A stretch of 7,474 bases of DNA from DATGKR01 sp035294565 (GTDB lineage Bacteria; Actinomycetota; Acidimicrobiia; Acidimicrobiales; Palsa-688), in NCBI GenBank assembly GCA_035294565.1, contig DATGKR010000084.1, forward strand, positions 1-7,474, in the 5' to 3' direction. The position numbers were made by a program, and so were the translations under genes. Shown here in pieces: positions 1 through 5,622 of this stretch; the first letter of the stretch is position 1; every line of letters begins with the position of its first letter. Below the pieces are notes generated by a model, which saw only the letters and a list, made by a program, of their open reading frames with translations, was not told the DNA's origin and did no database searches.

Positions 1-206
1 GGATGGTGCAGACCCGACTCCTCGGAGAAGGCTCCGAAACCGGCCCGATCCAGGACCTCCAGGACCGCTGCGTCGGCGAGGACGTCACTGCGGTACTGGT
101 CCGGTCGGCCCCCCGACGGCCCCCAGTCCTCGAGTCCTTCCAGGGCGGAGGCGACCGCCGCGGCCGCGTCGTGGAGCACCTGCAGGGCGGCTTCGGGCGA
201 GGTCAC
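1..206 (-). CDS. Inositol monophosphatase family protein, N-terminal part only (gene runs off the left edge)
   Basis: About 68 residues are readable from a GTG at 206 to the window edge. The fragment has the N-terminal helix typical of inositol-phosphatase-type enzymes. It then reads QYRSDVLADAAVLEVL and ends with the SEESG motif, whose first Glu in this family helps bind the catalytic Mg2+ ions. The family dephosphorylates inositol-1-phosphate, fructose-1,6-bisphosphate, histidinol phosphate or PAP, and the substrate cannot be decided from this part. The later DPLDGT-like and WD motifs lie outside the window. A TTG at 209 directly before the GTG is an alternative start. Neither has a convincing Shine-Dalgarno site, so a leaderless message is possible. 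The gene diverges from the 186-residue ORF at 224. The family call is from motif recall; the strand and frame are clear. Confidence 0.72.
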   Translation of the reverse strand, partial: MTSPEAALQVLHDAAAAVASALEGLEDWGPSGGRPDQYRSDVLADAAVLEVLDRAGFGAFSEESGLHH

Positions 207-208
207 CA

Positions 209-221
209 AGTAGGGTCTACT
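209..221. promoter_or_regulatory. Perfect 13-bp dyad in the 17-bp gap between divergent genes; probable overlapping promoter
   Basis: AGTAG-GGT-CTACT is a perfect inverted repeat with 5-bp arms. It fills almost the whole gap between the minus-strand start at 206 and the plus-strand ATG at 224. On the plus strand, TAGGGT (211-216) fits the actinobacterial -10 pattern TANNNT and ends 7 bp before the ATG, the spacing expected of a leaderless message. The same bases can also be read as a weak Shine-Dalgarno site (AGTAGGG, 209-215, one mismatch to AGGAGGG, 8 nt from the ATG). The dyad is seen; its function is inferred. Confidence 0.35.
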
Positions 222-223
222 CG

Positions 224-784
224 ATGGCGGTCATCGACGTCGCCGGCTACGTGGCCGAACTCAAGGACCATGCAGTCGACCACGGCTTCCACGTGCACGA
301 CGAGCGCCACTTCGTGGAGACCTATTCGCTGCGCCAGGCGTGGGAGGTGGACCTGCACCCTGAGGACGCCTGCAACGGTCCCCTGGACCTCCACCTCGCC
401 CTGGAGGTCGACCCCCGGGTGCTGCTCGCCTTCGAGGACGTGGTGGTCAACCTCGACGACGGCGACGACCCGCCCGACGAGTTCCGCTTCCCGCTCACCT
501 TCACCTGGGCCCTCCCGCCGCTGCCGAAGGGGCCCGACCTGTTGCGCCTGGCCATCGACCTCGCCGGCATCGGCGGCGTCGAACTGCCCCTCGAGTCCTC
601 GGCGATCGACAGCTACGCGTCGGCCACCGACCCGGCGGAGAGGCGCATCACGATCGTCGCACGCCAGCAGGTGTCCCTGGCGCGGGTGCTGGCAGGCGAG
701 GAGCTGCTCTGCGAGACCTTCGACAAGGCGATGTCGGTGAGCGAGTACCTGCTCGAGCGCGCCCCCGCCTGGCTCGGCGAGTAG
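224..784 (+). CDS. Conserved-looking acidic protein of unknown function, 186 residues
   Basis: I do not recognise this protein. It starts at ATG 224 and ends just before a GC hairpin. It is soluble-looking, with no signal peptide or membrane segment. It is very acidic, with a DDGDDPPDE stretch at residues 78-86 and only three lysines (14, 102, 168). Histidines cluster near the N-terminus (residues 16, 20, 23, 25, 29), and there are two cysteines (50 and 163). The middle (about 55-118) alternates hydrophobic and charged residues, suggesting beta strands, and the C-terminus (about 150-182) looks helical. This frame was chosen because its composition is protein-like. The overlapping plus-strand frame from 3 to 740 is rich in Ser, Thr, Arg and Pro, as out-of-frame reading of GC-rich genes usually is. 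The gene diverges from the phosphatase gene and converges on phhA, so context gives no clear role. Confidence 0.7.
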   Translation: MAVIDVAGYVAELKDHAVDHGFHVHDERHFVETYSLRQAWEVDLHPEDACNGPLDLHLALEVDPRVLLAFEDVVVNLDDGDDPPDEFRFPLTFTWALPPLPKGPDLLRLAIDLAGIGGVELPLESSAIDSYASATDPAERRITIVARQQVSLARVLAGEELLCETFDKAMSVSEYLLERAPAWLGE

Positions 785-793
785 GCGGCCCGA

Positions 794-819
794 GCCCGGC
801 GGGCAGCGCCCTGCCGGGC
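794..819. terminator. Strong GC hairpin between convergent genes, likely bidirectional terminator
   Basis: GCCCGGC (794-800) pairs with GCCGGGC (813-819), and the inner GGGC (801-804) pairs with GCCC (808-811). This gives an 11-bp stem with a 3-nt loop and one bulged T (812). It sits in the 47-bp gap between the stop of the 186-residue ORF (784) and the stop of phhA (832), where transcripts from both strands should end. There is no U-tract on either side, so it is a hairpin-only terminator of the kind common in high-GC actinobacteria, or a transcript-end stabiliser. Confidence 0.55.
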
Positions 820-831
820 GGAGGACCCTCT

Positions 832-1713
832 TCAGCTCGCCCGTTGCAGGGCGGCAGGCGTCGAGTCGTCGAAGGAGGAGAAGAAGCTGCCGAGGCTGTC
901 CTCCAGCGCCGCTGGCGAGTCCCAGCAGTAGAGGACCGGCTGGAAGTGGGTTATGTCGTACTCGCCGAGCCCCATGGACAGGAAGTCGGCCGGCCTGACG
1001 TCGGCCGAGGAGAAGCTCGACGTCTCCCCCACCGACGAGAGGATGCCCGCGCCGAAGGCCTTCAGCTCCCCGCCCTCCCGGACAACGCCGAACTCCATCG
1101 AGTACCAGAACACGTGCGACAAGAAGCGCAGCGCGGTGTCGGTGCCGGTCCTGCCGACCGCCTCGCCCACCAGGCGGTACAAGTCAGCGAAGCCCGGCGC
1201 GGCGAGCTGGTTGGCGTGGCCGATGACCTCGTGGATGACGTCCGGTTCGGGCGTGTAGAGCGGCACCGAAGGGTGGCGCAGGTACTGGGTCGAGTAGAAC
1301 ACGCCCGAGGCGAACGACCCGTAGAAGTCCCGCAGCGGCGCGAGGCCCGCCACCGGCAGGTACCGGAAGCCGGCCAGCGGCTCCAGGCGCTCCCCCACCT
1401 CGGACAGCTGCGGCACCCGCTCGGCGGGCAGCCGCAGAGCCTCCTTGCCCTCCAGGTAGGCGCTGCATGCGTGCCGTTCGTGCAGCTCCCGAAGGGCGTC
1501 GGACACCGCCGCCCAGACTGCGTGCTCCTCAGCGGTGTAGGCAGGCTCTGGTATGGGCTCGCCGGGCCTCCAGCGGGCGGCCAGACCAGCGAGCTCGTCG
1601 CGGCGGGCCCGGTAGGCGGCGTCGGTGAAGCCGGGGTGGTCGTCTGGCAGTTCGACTGTCACCCTCCCCGCGGTCGTCGTTCGAACCGGTGAGTAGCGGT
1701 TGGCTGCGATCAT
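832..1713 (-). CDS. phhA: Phenylalanine 4-monooxygenase (tetrahydropterin-dependent aromatic amino acid hydroxylase)
   Basis: The 293-residue cytosolic enzyme hydroxylates L-phenylalanine to L-tyrosine using O2, tetrahydropterin and non-heme Fe(II). The iron-binding facial triad is visible: His161 and His166 in PDVIHEVIGHA, and Glu207 in FWYSMEFG. The flanking LRHPSVPLYTPEPD and the C-terminal YDITHFQPVLYCWDS also match the catalytic domain of the biopterin hydroxylase family. There is no N-terminal ACT regulatory domain, so it is a catalytic-domain-only form as is usual in bacteria (about 260-300 residues). It starts at ATG 1713 with GGAG 7 nt upstream, 13 bp after the Lrp-type regulator, so the two are probably co-transcribed. 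The neighbouring tyrosine degradation genes support phenylalanine rather than tryptophan as substrate. No pterin-4a-carbinolamine dehydratase gene (phhB), which usually recycles the cofactor, is present in the window. Confidence 0.93.
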   Translation of the reverse strand: MIAANRYSPVRTTTAGRVTVELPDDHPGFTDAAYRARRDELAGLAARWRPGEPIPEPAYTAEEHAVWAAVSDALRELHERHACSAYLEGKEALRLPAERVPQLSEVGERLEPLAGFRYLPVAGLAPLRDFYGSFASGVFYSTQYLRHPSVPLYTPEPDVIHEVIGHANQLAAPGFADLYRLVGEAVGRTGTDTALRFLSHVFWYSMEFGVVREGGELKAFGAGILSSVGETSSFSSADVRPADFLSMGLGEYDITHFQPVLYCWDSPAALEDSLGSFFSSFDDSTPAALQRAS

Positions 1714-1720
1714 GCAACGA

Positions 1721-1724
1721 CTCC
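1721..1724 (-). promoter_or_regulatory. Ribosome binding site of phhA
   Basis: On the minus strand the 13 bases between the regulator's stop and the phhA ATG read TTGGAGTCGTTGC. GGAG lies 7 nt before the ATG at 1713. This supports that start and suggests phhA is translated from the message it shares with the upstream regulator. Confidence 0.6.
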
Positions 1725-1726
1725 AA

Positions 1727-2194
1727 TCACTCGGCGTGCACCACCCTACGGCTCCGGGGGGCGATGCGGGTGGCGAGGATCAAAGATGTGGTCGTGCGGC
1801 TGATGCCCGGGACTTCGAGGATGCGGGCGATCAGCTGACCGAGGTGGTCGTTGTCGCGCGCCACGACCCGGCAGAGGAGGTCGGCCGACCCGGTGGTCAT
1901 GTACGCCTCCACGACCTCCGGTATGGCCTCGAGGTGCTCGATGACGCCGGGGGCGCGTCCCTGGGCGATCTCGAGGCTAACGAAAGCCGAGACGGCGTAG
2001 CCGAGGCGGCGGAGGTCGATCTCCGGCCCGAACCCGGTGATCACCCCCGAGGCCACCAGGCGGTCGAGATGGGCCTGCGCGGTGTTGCGTGCCACGCCGA
2101 TCTCCCGCGCGATCTGCAGCATCCCTGCCCTCGGAAAAAGGGCGAGCGCCGCGATCAGCCGCTCGTCGATCTCATCCAGCTCGTAAGGCTGCAC
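1727..2194 (-). CDS. Lrp/AsnC family transcriptional regulator of the aromatic degradation cluster
   Basis: The 155-residue protein has the standard Lrp/AsnC architecture and length. An N-terminal winged helix-turn-helix covers about residues 6-60 (LDEIDERLIAALALFPRAG, then a recognition helix around GVARNTAQAHLDRL, then GVITGFGPEID). A RAM/AsnC ligand-binding domain covers about 64-145, including TGSADLLCRVVARD (101-114), the region that usually lines the amino acid pocket. Such proteins form dimers and octamers and respond to small effectors, often amino acids. Here phenylalanine, tyrosine or a pathway intermediate is the obvious candidate (inference). The start is a GTG at 2194 with only a weak GGA upstream. 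It lies upstream of phhA on the same strand and diverges from hppD, with overlapping dyads in between, so control of both arms and of itself is likely. Confidence 0.9.
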   Translation of the reverse strand: MQPYELDEIDERLIAALALFPRAGMLQIAREIGVARNTAQAHLDRLVASGVITGFGPEIDLRRLGYAVSAFVSLEIAQGRAPGVIEHLEAIPEVVEAYMTTGSADLLCRVVARDNDHLGQLIARILEVPGISRTTTSLILATRIAPRSRRVVHAE

Positions 2195-2201
2195 GTTCCG
2201 G

Positions 2202-2233
2202 TCAGCATATCAGCTGAAAGCTGAGCAATTTGC
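2202..2233. promoter_or_regulatory. Cluster of overlapping inverted repeats; candidate operator for the Lrp/AsnC regulator
   Basis: TCAGCT-GAA-AGCTGA (2210-2224) is a perfect 15-bp dyad with 6-bp arms. It overlaps a second one, TCAGC-N6-GCTGA (2202-2217), so the half-site occurs four times: TCAGC at 2202 and 2210, GCTGA at 2213 and 2220. A short GCAA-T-TTGC dyad (2225-2233) follows. The stretch is clearly less GC-rich than its surroundings and lies 8-39 bp upstream of the regulator's GTG start. Multiple phased, AT-rich dyads of about 15 bp are typical of Lrp-family binding sites, though the match to the E. coli Lrp consensus is only loose. The repeats are seen; the binding protein is inferred. 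Confidence 0.5.
2204..2209 (-). promoter_or_regulatory. Possible -10 element of the regulator-phhA operon
   Basis: TATGCT on the minus strand matches TATAAT at four of six positions and ends 9 bp before the GTG at 2194. No good -35 lies 16-18 bp upstream; the nearest TTGCTC (2223-2228) leaves a spacer of only 13 bp. The element falls inside the candidate operator, which would let a bound regulator block its own transcription. Confidence 0.3.
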
Positions 2234-2252
2234 ACAGGAAGGTCGCCATCTG

Positions 2253-2288
2253 TTGACACCAGTGCTCCCCCGTCGTACCACTGGGTAC
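2253..2288 (+). promoter_or_regulatory. Candidate promoter of hppD-fahA-hmgA, with dyads
   Basis: A perfect -35 box TTGACA lies at 2253-2258. Seventeen bases later TACCAC (2276-2281) is a poor -10. The predicted transcription start falls at or next to the GTG at 2289, which would make hppD leaderless and explain the absence of a Shine-Dalgarno site before that GTG. The -10 region lies in a GTACC-ACTG-GGTAC inverted repeat (2275-2288), and CCAGTG (2259-2264) is the reverse complement of CACTGG (2279-2284). The competing reading is that the TTG of the -35 box is itself the start codon (see hppD). Confidence 0.38.
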
Positions 2289-3413
2289 GTGACAGACACC
2301 GCATTGGCCGGCGCCGAGGCGCCCGTCGCCTCGCAGATCCTCGGCTGGGACCACCTCGAGTGGTGGGTGGGCAACGCCAGGGCGGTCACGGCGTGGCTGT
2401 GCTCGGGCTTCGGCTTCGAGGTAGCCGCCTACGCCGGCCCTGAGACGGGTGTCAGCGGGCGGGTGTCCTACCTGCTGGCCCAAGGCGACGTCCGCTTCGT
2501 GGTGACATCCGCCCTCGACCCTGACAGCGAGATCGCCCGCCACGTGCTCGAGCACGGCGACGGGGTGCGCAGCCTCGCCTTTTCGGTCCACGATCCGGCG
2601 GCCGCGGCAGACGCAGCAGCCAGGCGGGGGGCCATGGTGGTGTCCGACCCCGAGACGTGCAGCGAGGAGGCGGGGTCGGTCACCACCGCGGCCATCGCCG
2701 GATATGGCGACACGCGGCTGGTCTTCGTGGACCGCTCGCAGTGGAGCGGGGTGTGGGGCCCCGGGTTCCGCGCCGACCGCCTGCCCCCCCCGCCGGCGGG
2801 CCCCACCGTAGGGCTGTCGTCGATCGACCACGTCGTCGGCAACGTCGAGCGGGGGCGGCTCGACGAGTGGGTCGGCTGGTTCGAGGACGTTCTCGGCTTC
2901 ACCCAGATGAGGCACTTCGACGCCGAGCAGATCTCCACGCGGTACTCGGCCCTGCGCTCGACGGTGGTGCACAACGGCGCCGGCGTCGTCATGCCGATCA
3001 ACGAACCGGCCCCAGGGCTCCGCAAGAGCCAGATCCAGGAGTACCTCGACGCCTACCGCGGCCCCGGGGTGCAGCACATCGCCCTCGCCACTGTCGGGAT
3101 CGTCTCCTCGGTCGCCGCGATGCGGCAGCGGGGCGTCCGCTTCCTCGACATGCCCGCCACCTACTACGAGGACGCCCGCCGGCGGGTGAGCGGGTTCGAC
3201 CTCCCCTGGGAGGACCTCGAGCGCCTCGGCATCGAGGTGGACACCGACTCGGGCGGCTACCTGCTGCAGGTGTTCACCGAGACGGTCACCGACCGGCCGA
3301 CCCTCTTCATGGAGGTCATCCAGAGGGAGGGCGCCACGGGGTTCGGGGAGGGCAATTTCAAAGCCCTCTTCGAGGCGATCGAGCGCGAACAGGCCCGGCG
3401 AGGCAACCTGTAG
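2289..3413 (+). CDS. hppD: 4-Hydroxyphenylpyruvate dioxygenase
   Basis: The enzyme converts 4-hydroxyphenylpyruvate to homogentisate with O2, releasing CO2, the first committed step of tyrosine breakdown. It has two vicinal-oxygen-chelate halves (about residues 20-150 and 175-345). The Fe(II) ligands are visible: His181 (IDHVVGNVERG), His263 (GVQHIAL) and Glu342 (LFMEVIQREG), numbered from the GTG at 2289. The closing segment GFGEGNFKALFEAIEREQ and the final RRGNL are near-identical to Streptomyces HPPDs as I remember them. From this GTG the protein has 374 residues. A TTG at 2253 in the same frame, with AGGAAGG 10 nt upstream, would give 386 residues. I prefer the GTG because the TTG lies in a perfect -35 box and the extra 12 residues are not needed by the fold. 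It is first of three tightly linked genes. Confidence 0.93.
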   Translation: MTDTALAGAEAPVASQILGWDHLEWWVGNARAVTAWLCSGFGFEVAAYAGPETGVSGRVSYLLAQGDVRFVVTSALDPDSEIARHVLEHGDGVRSLAFSVHDPAAAADAAARRGAMVVSDPETCSEEAGSVTTAAIAGYGDTRLVFVDRSQWSGVWGPGFRADRLPPPPAGPTVGLSSIDHVVGNVERGRLDEWVGWFEDVLGFTQMRHFDAEQISTRYSALRSTVVHNGAGVVMPINEPAPGLRKSQIQEYLDAYRGPGVQHIALATVGIVSSVAAMRQRGVRFLDMPATYYEDARRRVSGFDLPWEDLERLGIEVDTDSGGYLLQVFTETVTDRPTLFMEVIQREGATGFGEGNFKALFEAIEREQARRGNL

Positions 3414-3415
3414 GC

Positions 3416-4456
3416 GTGCTGCTCCGCTACGGCGTGGACGAATCGGGCCACGTCGTCGCGGCCGTCGGCGACGAGGTGATCGACCTGGCGGAAGCGGCTG
3501 GGCTGGACGTGCCCAGGGAGGTTTTCGCCTGCGGGTCGCTCAACGCCTTCATGTCTCTCGGTCCCGGCGCTTGGGAGTCGACCAGGAGGCGCCTGCGCGA
3601 AGGCGTGAGGGCTCCTGCGGTGCAGCCGCGGCTGGTCCTGCCCTGGCGGGTCGGGGACTACGCCGATTTCTACGCGTCGCGCGAGCACGCCACCAACATG
3701 GGCCGACTGCTCCGCCCCGGGGAGGATCCCCTCCCGGCCGCCTGGGTGCACATCCCCCTTGGCTACCACGGCCGGTCGGGCAGCGTTGTCGTCAGCGGCG
3801 AACCTGTCTACCGGCCTGCCGGGGTCCTGCCCGGCGGGGGCTACGGACCGACCGAGAAGCTGGACGTCGAGATGGAGCTGGGCTTCGTCGTCGGCCGTCG
3901 CCTGGCGCGCGGCGCCACCCTGAGCGCGGCGGAGGCCGAGGGATGGATCTTCGGGGTCGTCCTGGTCAACGACTGGAGCGCCAGGGACATACAGGCGTTC
4001 GAGTACCGCCCCCTCGGCCCGTTCCTCGGCAAGTCCTTCGCCACCTCCGTCTCGGCGTGGGTCGTACCCTGGGCGGAGCTCTCCCCGTGGAGGGTCCCCG
4101 GCCCGGCCCAGGACCCCGAGCCGGCCGCCTACCTGAAGGCGGCCGAACCGAGGGGGCTCGACGTCCGGCTGCGCCTGTCGGTCAATGGCACCGCCCTCTC
4201 CGAGACCTCTTCCGCCGGGCTGTACTGGTCGCCCGCCCAGCAGCTCGCCCACCTGTCGGCGAGCGGCTCGGGGCTGCGCGTCGGCGACCTCTTCGCCTCT
4301 GGAACCGTGTCCGGCGAGGAGCCGGGGACACAGGGCTCGCTCATGGAGATCTACGCCGGCGAGCGCTTCCTGGCCGACGGAGACGTGGTGAGCATAGAAG
4401 GCTGGTGCGGGCCGCACCGGCTCGGTGAGGTGACAGCGGAGGTGACCACGAGATGA
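3416..4456 (+). CDS. fahA: Fumarylacetoacetase
   Basis: The enzyme hydrolyses fumarylacetoacetate to fumarate and acetoacetate, the last step of the homogentisate pathway. From GTG 3416 the protein has 346 residues: a short N-terminal domain (about 1-75) and the FAH catalytic domain. The metal and catalytic residues of the mammalian enzyme have counterparts: Asp84 and His91 in DFYASREHATN, Arg120 in GYHGR, Glu152 and Glu154 in DVEMELGF, Asp186 in NDWSARDIQ, Lys206 in GPFLGKSF, and Glu311 in SLMEIY. It is shorter than the usual 400-430 residues, mostly through a compact N-terminus and fewer loop insertions. The frame stays open upstream into hppD, but nothing there resembles FAH, so the GTG is the likely start. 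It begins 2 bp after the hppD stop with only a weak GAGG at 3400-3403, which suggests translational coupling. Its stop overlaps the hmgA start. Confidence 0.92.
   Translation: MLLRYGVDESGHVVAAVGDEVIDLAEAAGLDVPREVFACGSLNAFMSLGPGAWESTRRRLREGVRAPAVQPRLVLPWRVGDYADFYASREHATNMGRLLRPGEDPLPAAWVHIPLGYHGRSGSVVVSGEPVYRPAGVLPGGGYGPTEKLDVEMELGFVVGRRLARGATLSAAEAEGWIFGVVLVNDWSARDIQAFEYRPLGPFLGKSFATSVSAWVVPWAELSPWRVPGPAQDPEPAAYLKAAEPRGLDVRLRLSVNGTALSETSSAGLYWSPAQQLAHLSASGSGLRVGDLFASGTVSGEEPGTQGSLMEIYAGERFLADGDVVSIEGWCGPHRLGEVTAEVTTR
4438..4445 (+). promoter_or_regulatory. Perfect Shine-Dalgarno site of hmgA
   Basis: GGAGGTGA pairs along all eight bases with the TCACCTCC at the 3' end of 16S rRNA and lies 7 nt before the ATG at 4453. 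It sits inside the last codons of fahA. It is the best ribosome binding site in the window and fixes the hmgA start, in contrast to the weak sites of hppD and fahA. Confidence 0.8.
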
Positions 4457-5622
4457 GCTTCTACGTGAAGGTGGGCGACGTTCCAAGGAAGCGGCACACC
4501 TGGCACCGCTCCCCGCAGGGGGACCGCCTCGCCGAGGAACTGATGGGCGAGGAGGGTTTCCGGGGGGCTTCCTCGCTGCTCTACCACCTCCATTCGCCGA
4601 GCGCTATCACCGGCGTCGAGGCCGCCGAGGTGTGCAGGTCGCCCCTGGCACCCAACCAGCCTCTTCGGCCCTGGCACATCCGGCCGCCGCGCGAGGCGCC
4701 CAGTGGAGCGGACCTGGTCACCGGGCGGGAGGTCCTGCTCGGCAACGACAACGTCACCATCTGCCGCGTGACAGCCGACCGCACCAGCGAGCTCTACCGC
4801 AACGCCGCCGGCGACGAGGTGGTCTACCTCCAATCGGGGACCGCGTTGTTCGAGTCGGTGTTCGGGTCCATCGAGGCCACCGAAGGGGACTACGTGCTGA
4901 TCCCCGCTTCGACCACCCACCGCTGGGTGCTCTCGGGACGTGTTGAAGCGCTCGTCGTCGAGGCGGCCGGCCACGTCTCGGTGCCCGGGCGCTACCTGAC
5001 GAGCAGGGGCCAGCTGCGAGAAGGGGCACCTTTTTCCGAAAGAGACATCCGGCCACCCCAGGGCCCTCTCGTCGCCGAGGACAACGGACCTACCCCCGTG
5101 CTGGTGCGCACCCGCGCCGGGTGGACCCGTCACTGCCACGCCCACCACCCCTTCGACGTCGTCGGGTGGGACGGCTGCGCGTGGCCGTTCGCCTTGTCGA
5201 TCCGCGACTTCGAGCCGATAGTGGGCCGCATCCACCAACCGCCGCCGGTCCACCAGACCTTCGAGGGCCCCGGCTTCGTCGTGTGCAGCTTCGTCCCCCG
5301 GCCGTTCGACTTCGACCCCGACGCGGTGAAGGTCCCCTACCACCACGCCAACGTCGACTCCGACGAGGTGCTCTTCTACTCCGGCGGGAGCTTCATGAGC
5401 CGCAGGGGGGCCGGCATCGGGATCGGCTCGCTCACCCTGCACCCGGCCGGTTTCGTGCACGGTCCTCAGCCTGGAAGCGTCGAGGCTTCGGTTGACGCCG
5501 AGCGCACCGACGAGACGGCGGTGATGCTCGACACGTTCTCCCCTTTGATGCTGAGCGCCGCGGCAAGGGAGTCGGCCGACGAGGGGTACGCGTGGAGCTG
5601 GGCGACCCCCGACCCCCGTTAG
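4453..5622 (+). CDS. hmgA: Homogentisate 1,2-dioxygenase
   Basis: The 389-residue enzyme opens the ring of homogentisate with O2 and Fe(II) to give 4-maleylacetoacetate. The N-terminus (SFYVKVGDVPRKRHTWHR) is typical of the shorter bacterial form, which is below the roughly 430-445 residues of the proteobacterial and human enzymes. The C-terminal cupin half carries the likely iron ligands: His298 (or His297) and Glu305 in PYHHANVDSDEVLFY, and His336 in GFVHGPQPG. The Glu is placed by the cupin pattern (Glu, six residues, Gly312). This leaves one residue more between His and Glu than in the human enzyme, unless His297/Asp304 are used differently. The ATG overlaps the fahA stop (ATGA), so the genes are coupled. 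It is the last gene of the plus arm and converges on the GGDEF-EAL gene 52 bp on. Confidence 0.92.
   Translation: MSFYVKVGDVPRKRHTWHRSPQGDRLAEELMGEEGFRGASSLLYHLHSPSAITGVEAAEVCRSPLAPNQPLRPWHIRPPREAPSGADLVTGREVLLGNDNVTICRVTADRTSELYRNAAGDEVVYLQSGTALFESVFGSIEATEGDYVLIPASTTHRWVLSGRVEALVVEAAGHVSVPGRYLTSRGQLREGAPFSERDIRPPQGPLVAEDNGPTPVLVRTRAGWTRHCHAHHPFDVVGWDGCAWPFALSIRDFEPIVGRIHQPPPVHQTFEGPGFVVCSFVPRPFDFDPDAVKVPYHHANVDSDEVLFYSGGSFMSRRGAGIGIGSLTLHPAGFVHGPQPGSVEASVDAERTDETAVMLDTFSPLMLSAAARESADEGYAWSWATPDPR

Noticed and set aside
3..740. Long plus-strand reading frame overlapping the 186-residue gene
   Set aside because: Its product is dominated by Ser, Thr, Arg and Pro, it has no recognisable motif, and its first part is antisense to the phosphatase-family start. 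It is a shadow of GC-rich coding sequence.
844..1692. Open frame antisense to phhA
   Set aside because: It lies opposite a gene with a full catalytic triad, is Arg/Gly/Val-rich and has no motif.
2202..3077. Minus-strand open frame opposite hppD
   Set aside because: Low-complexity His/Arg/Gly-rich product, antisense to a clear HPPD, and running through the control region.
2657..3415. In-frame extension upstream of fahA
   Set aside because: The frame is open but the product is Arg/Pro/Gly-rich and overlaps hppD in another frame. FAH similarity begins only after the GTG at 3416.
3257..5460. Two long minus-strand frames opposite fahA and hmgA (3257-4486 and 4351-5460)
   Set aside because: Both are antisense to genes with conserved catalytic residues and show shadow-type composition.
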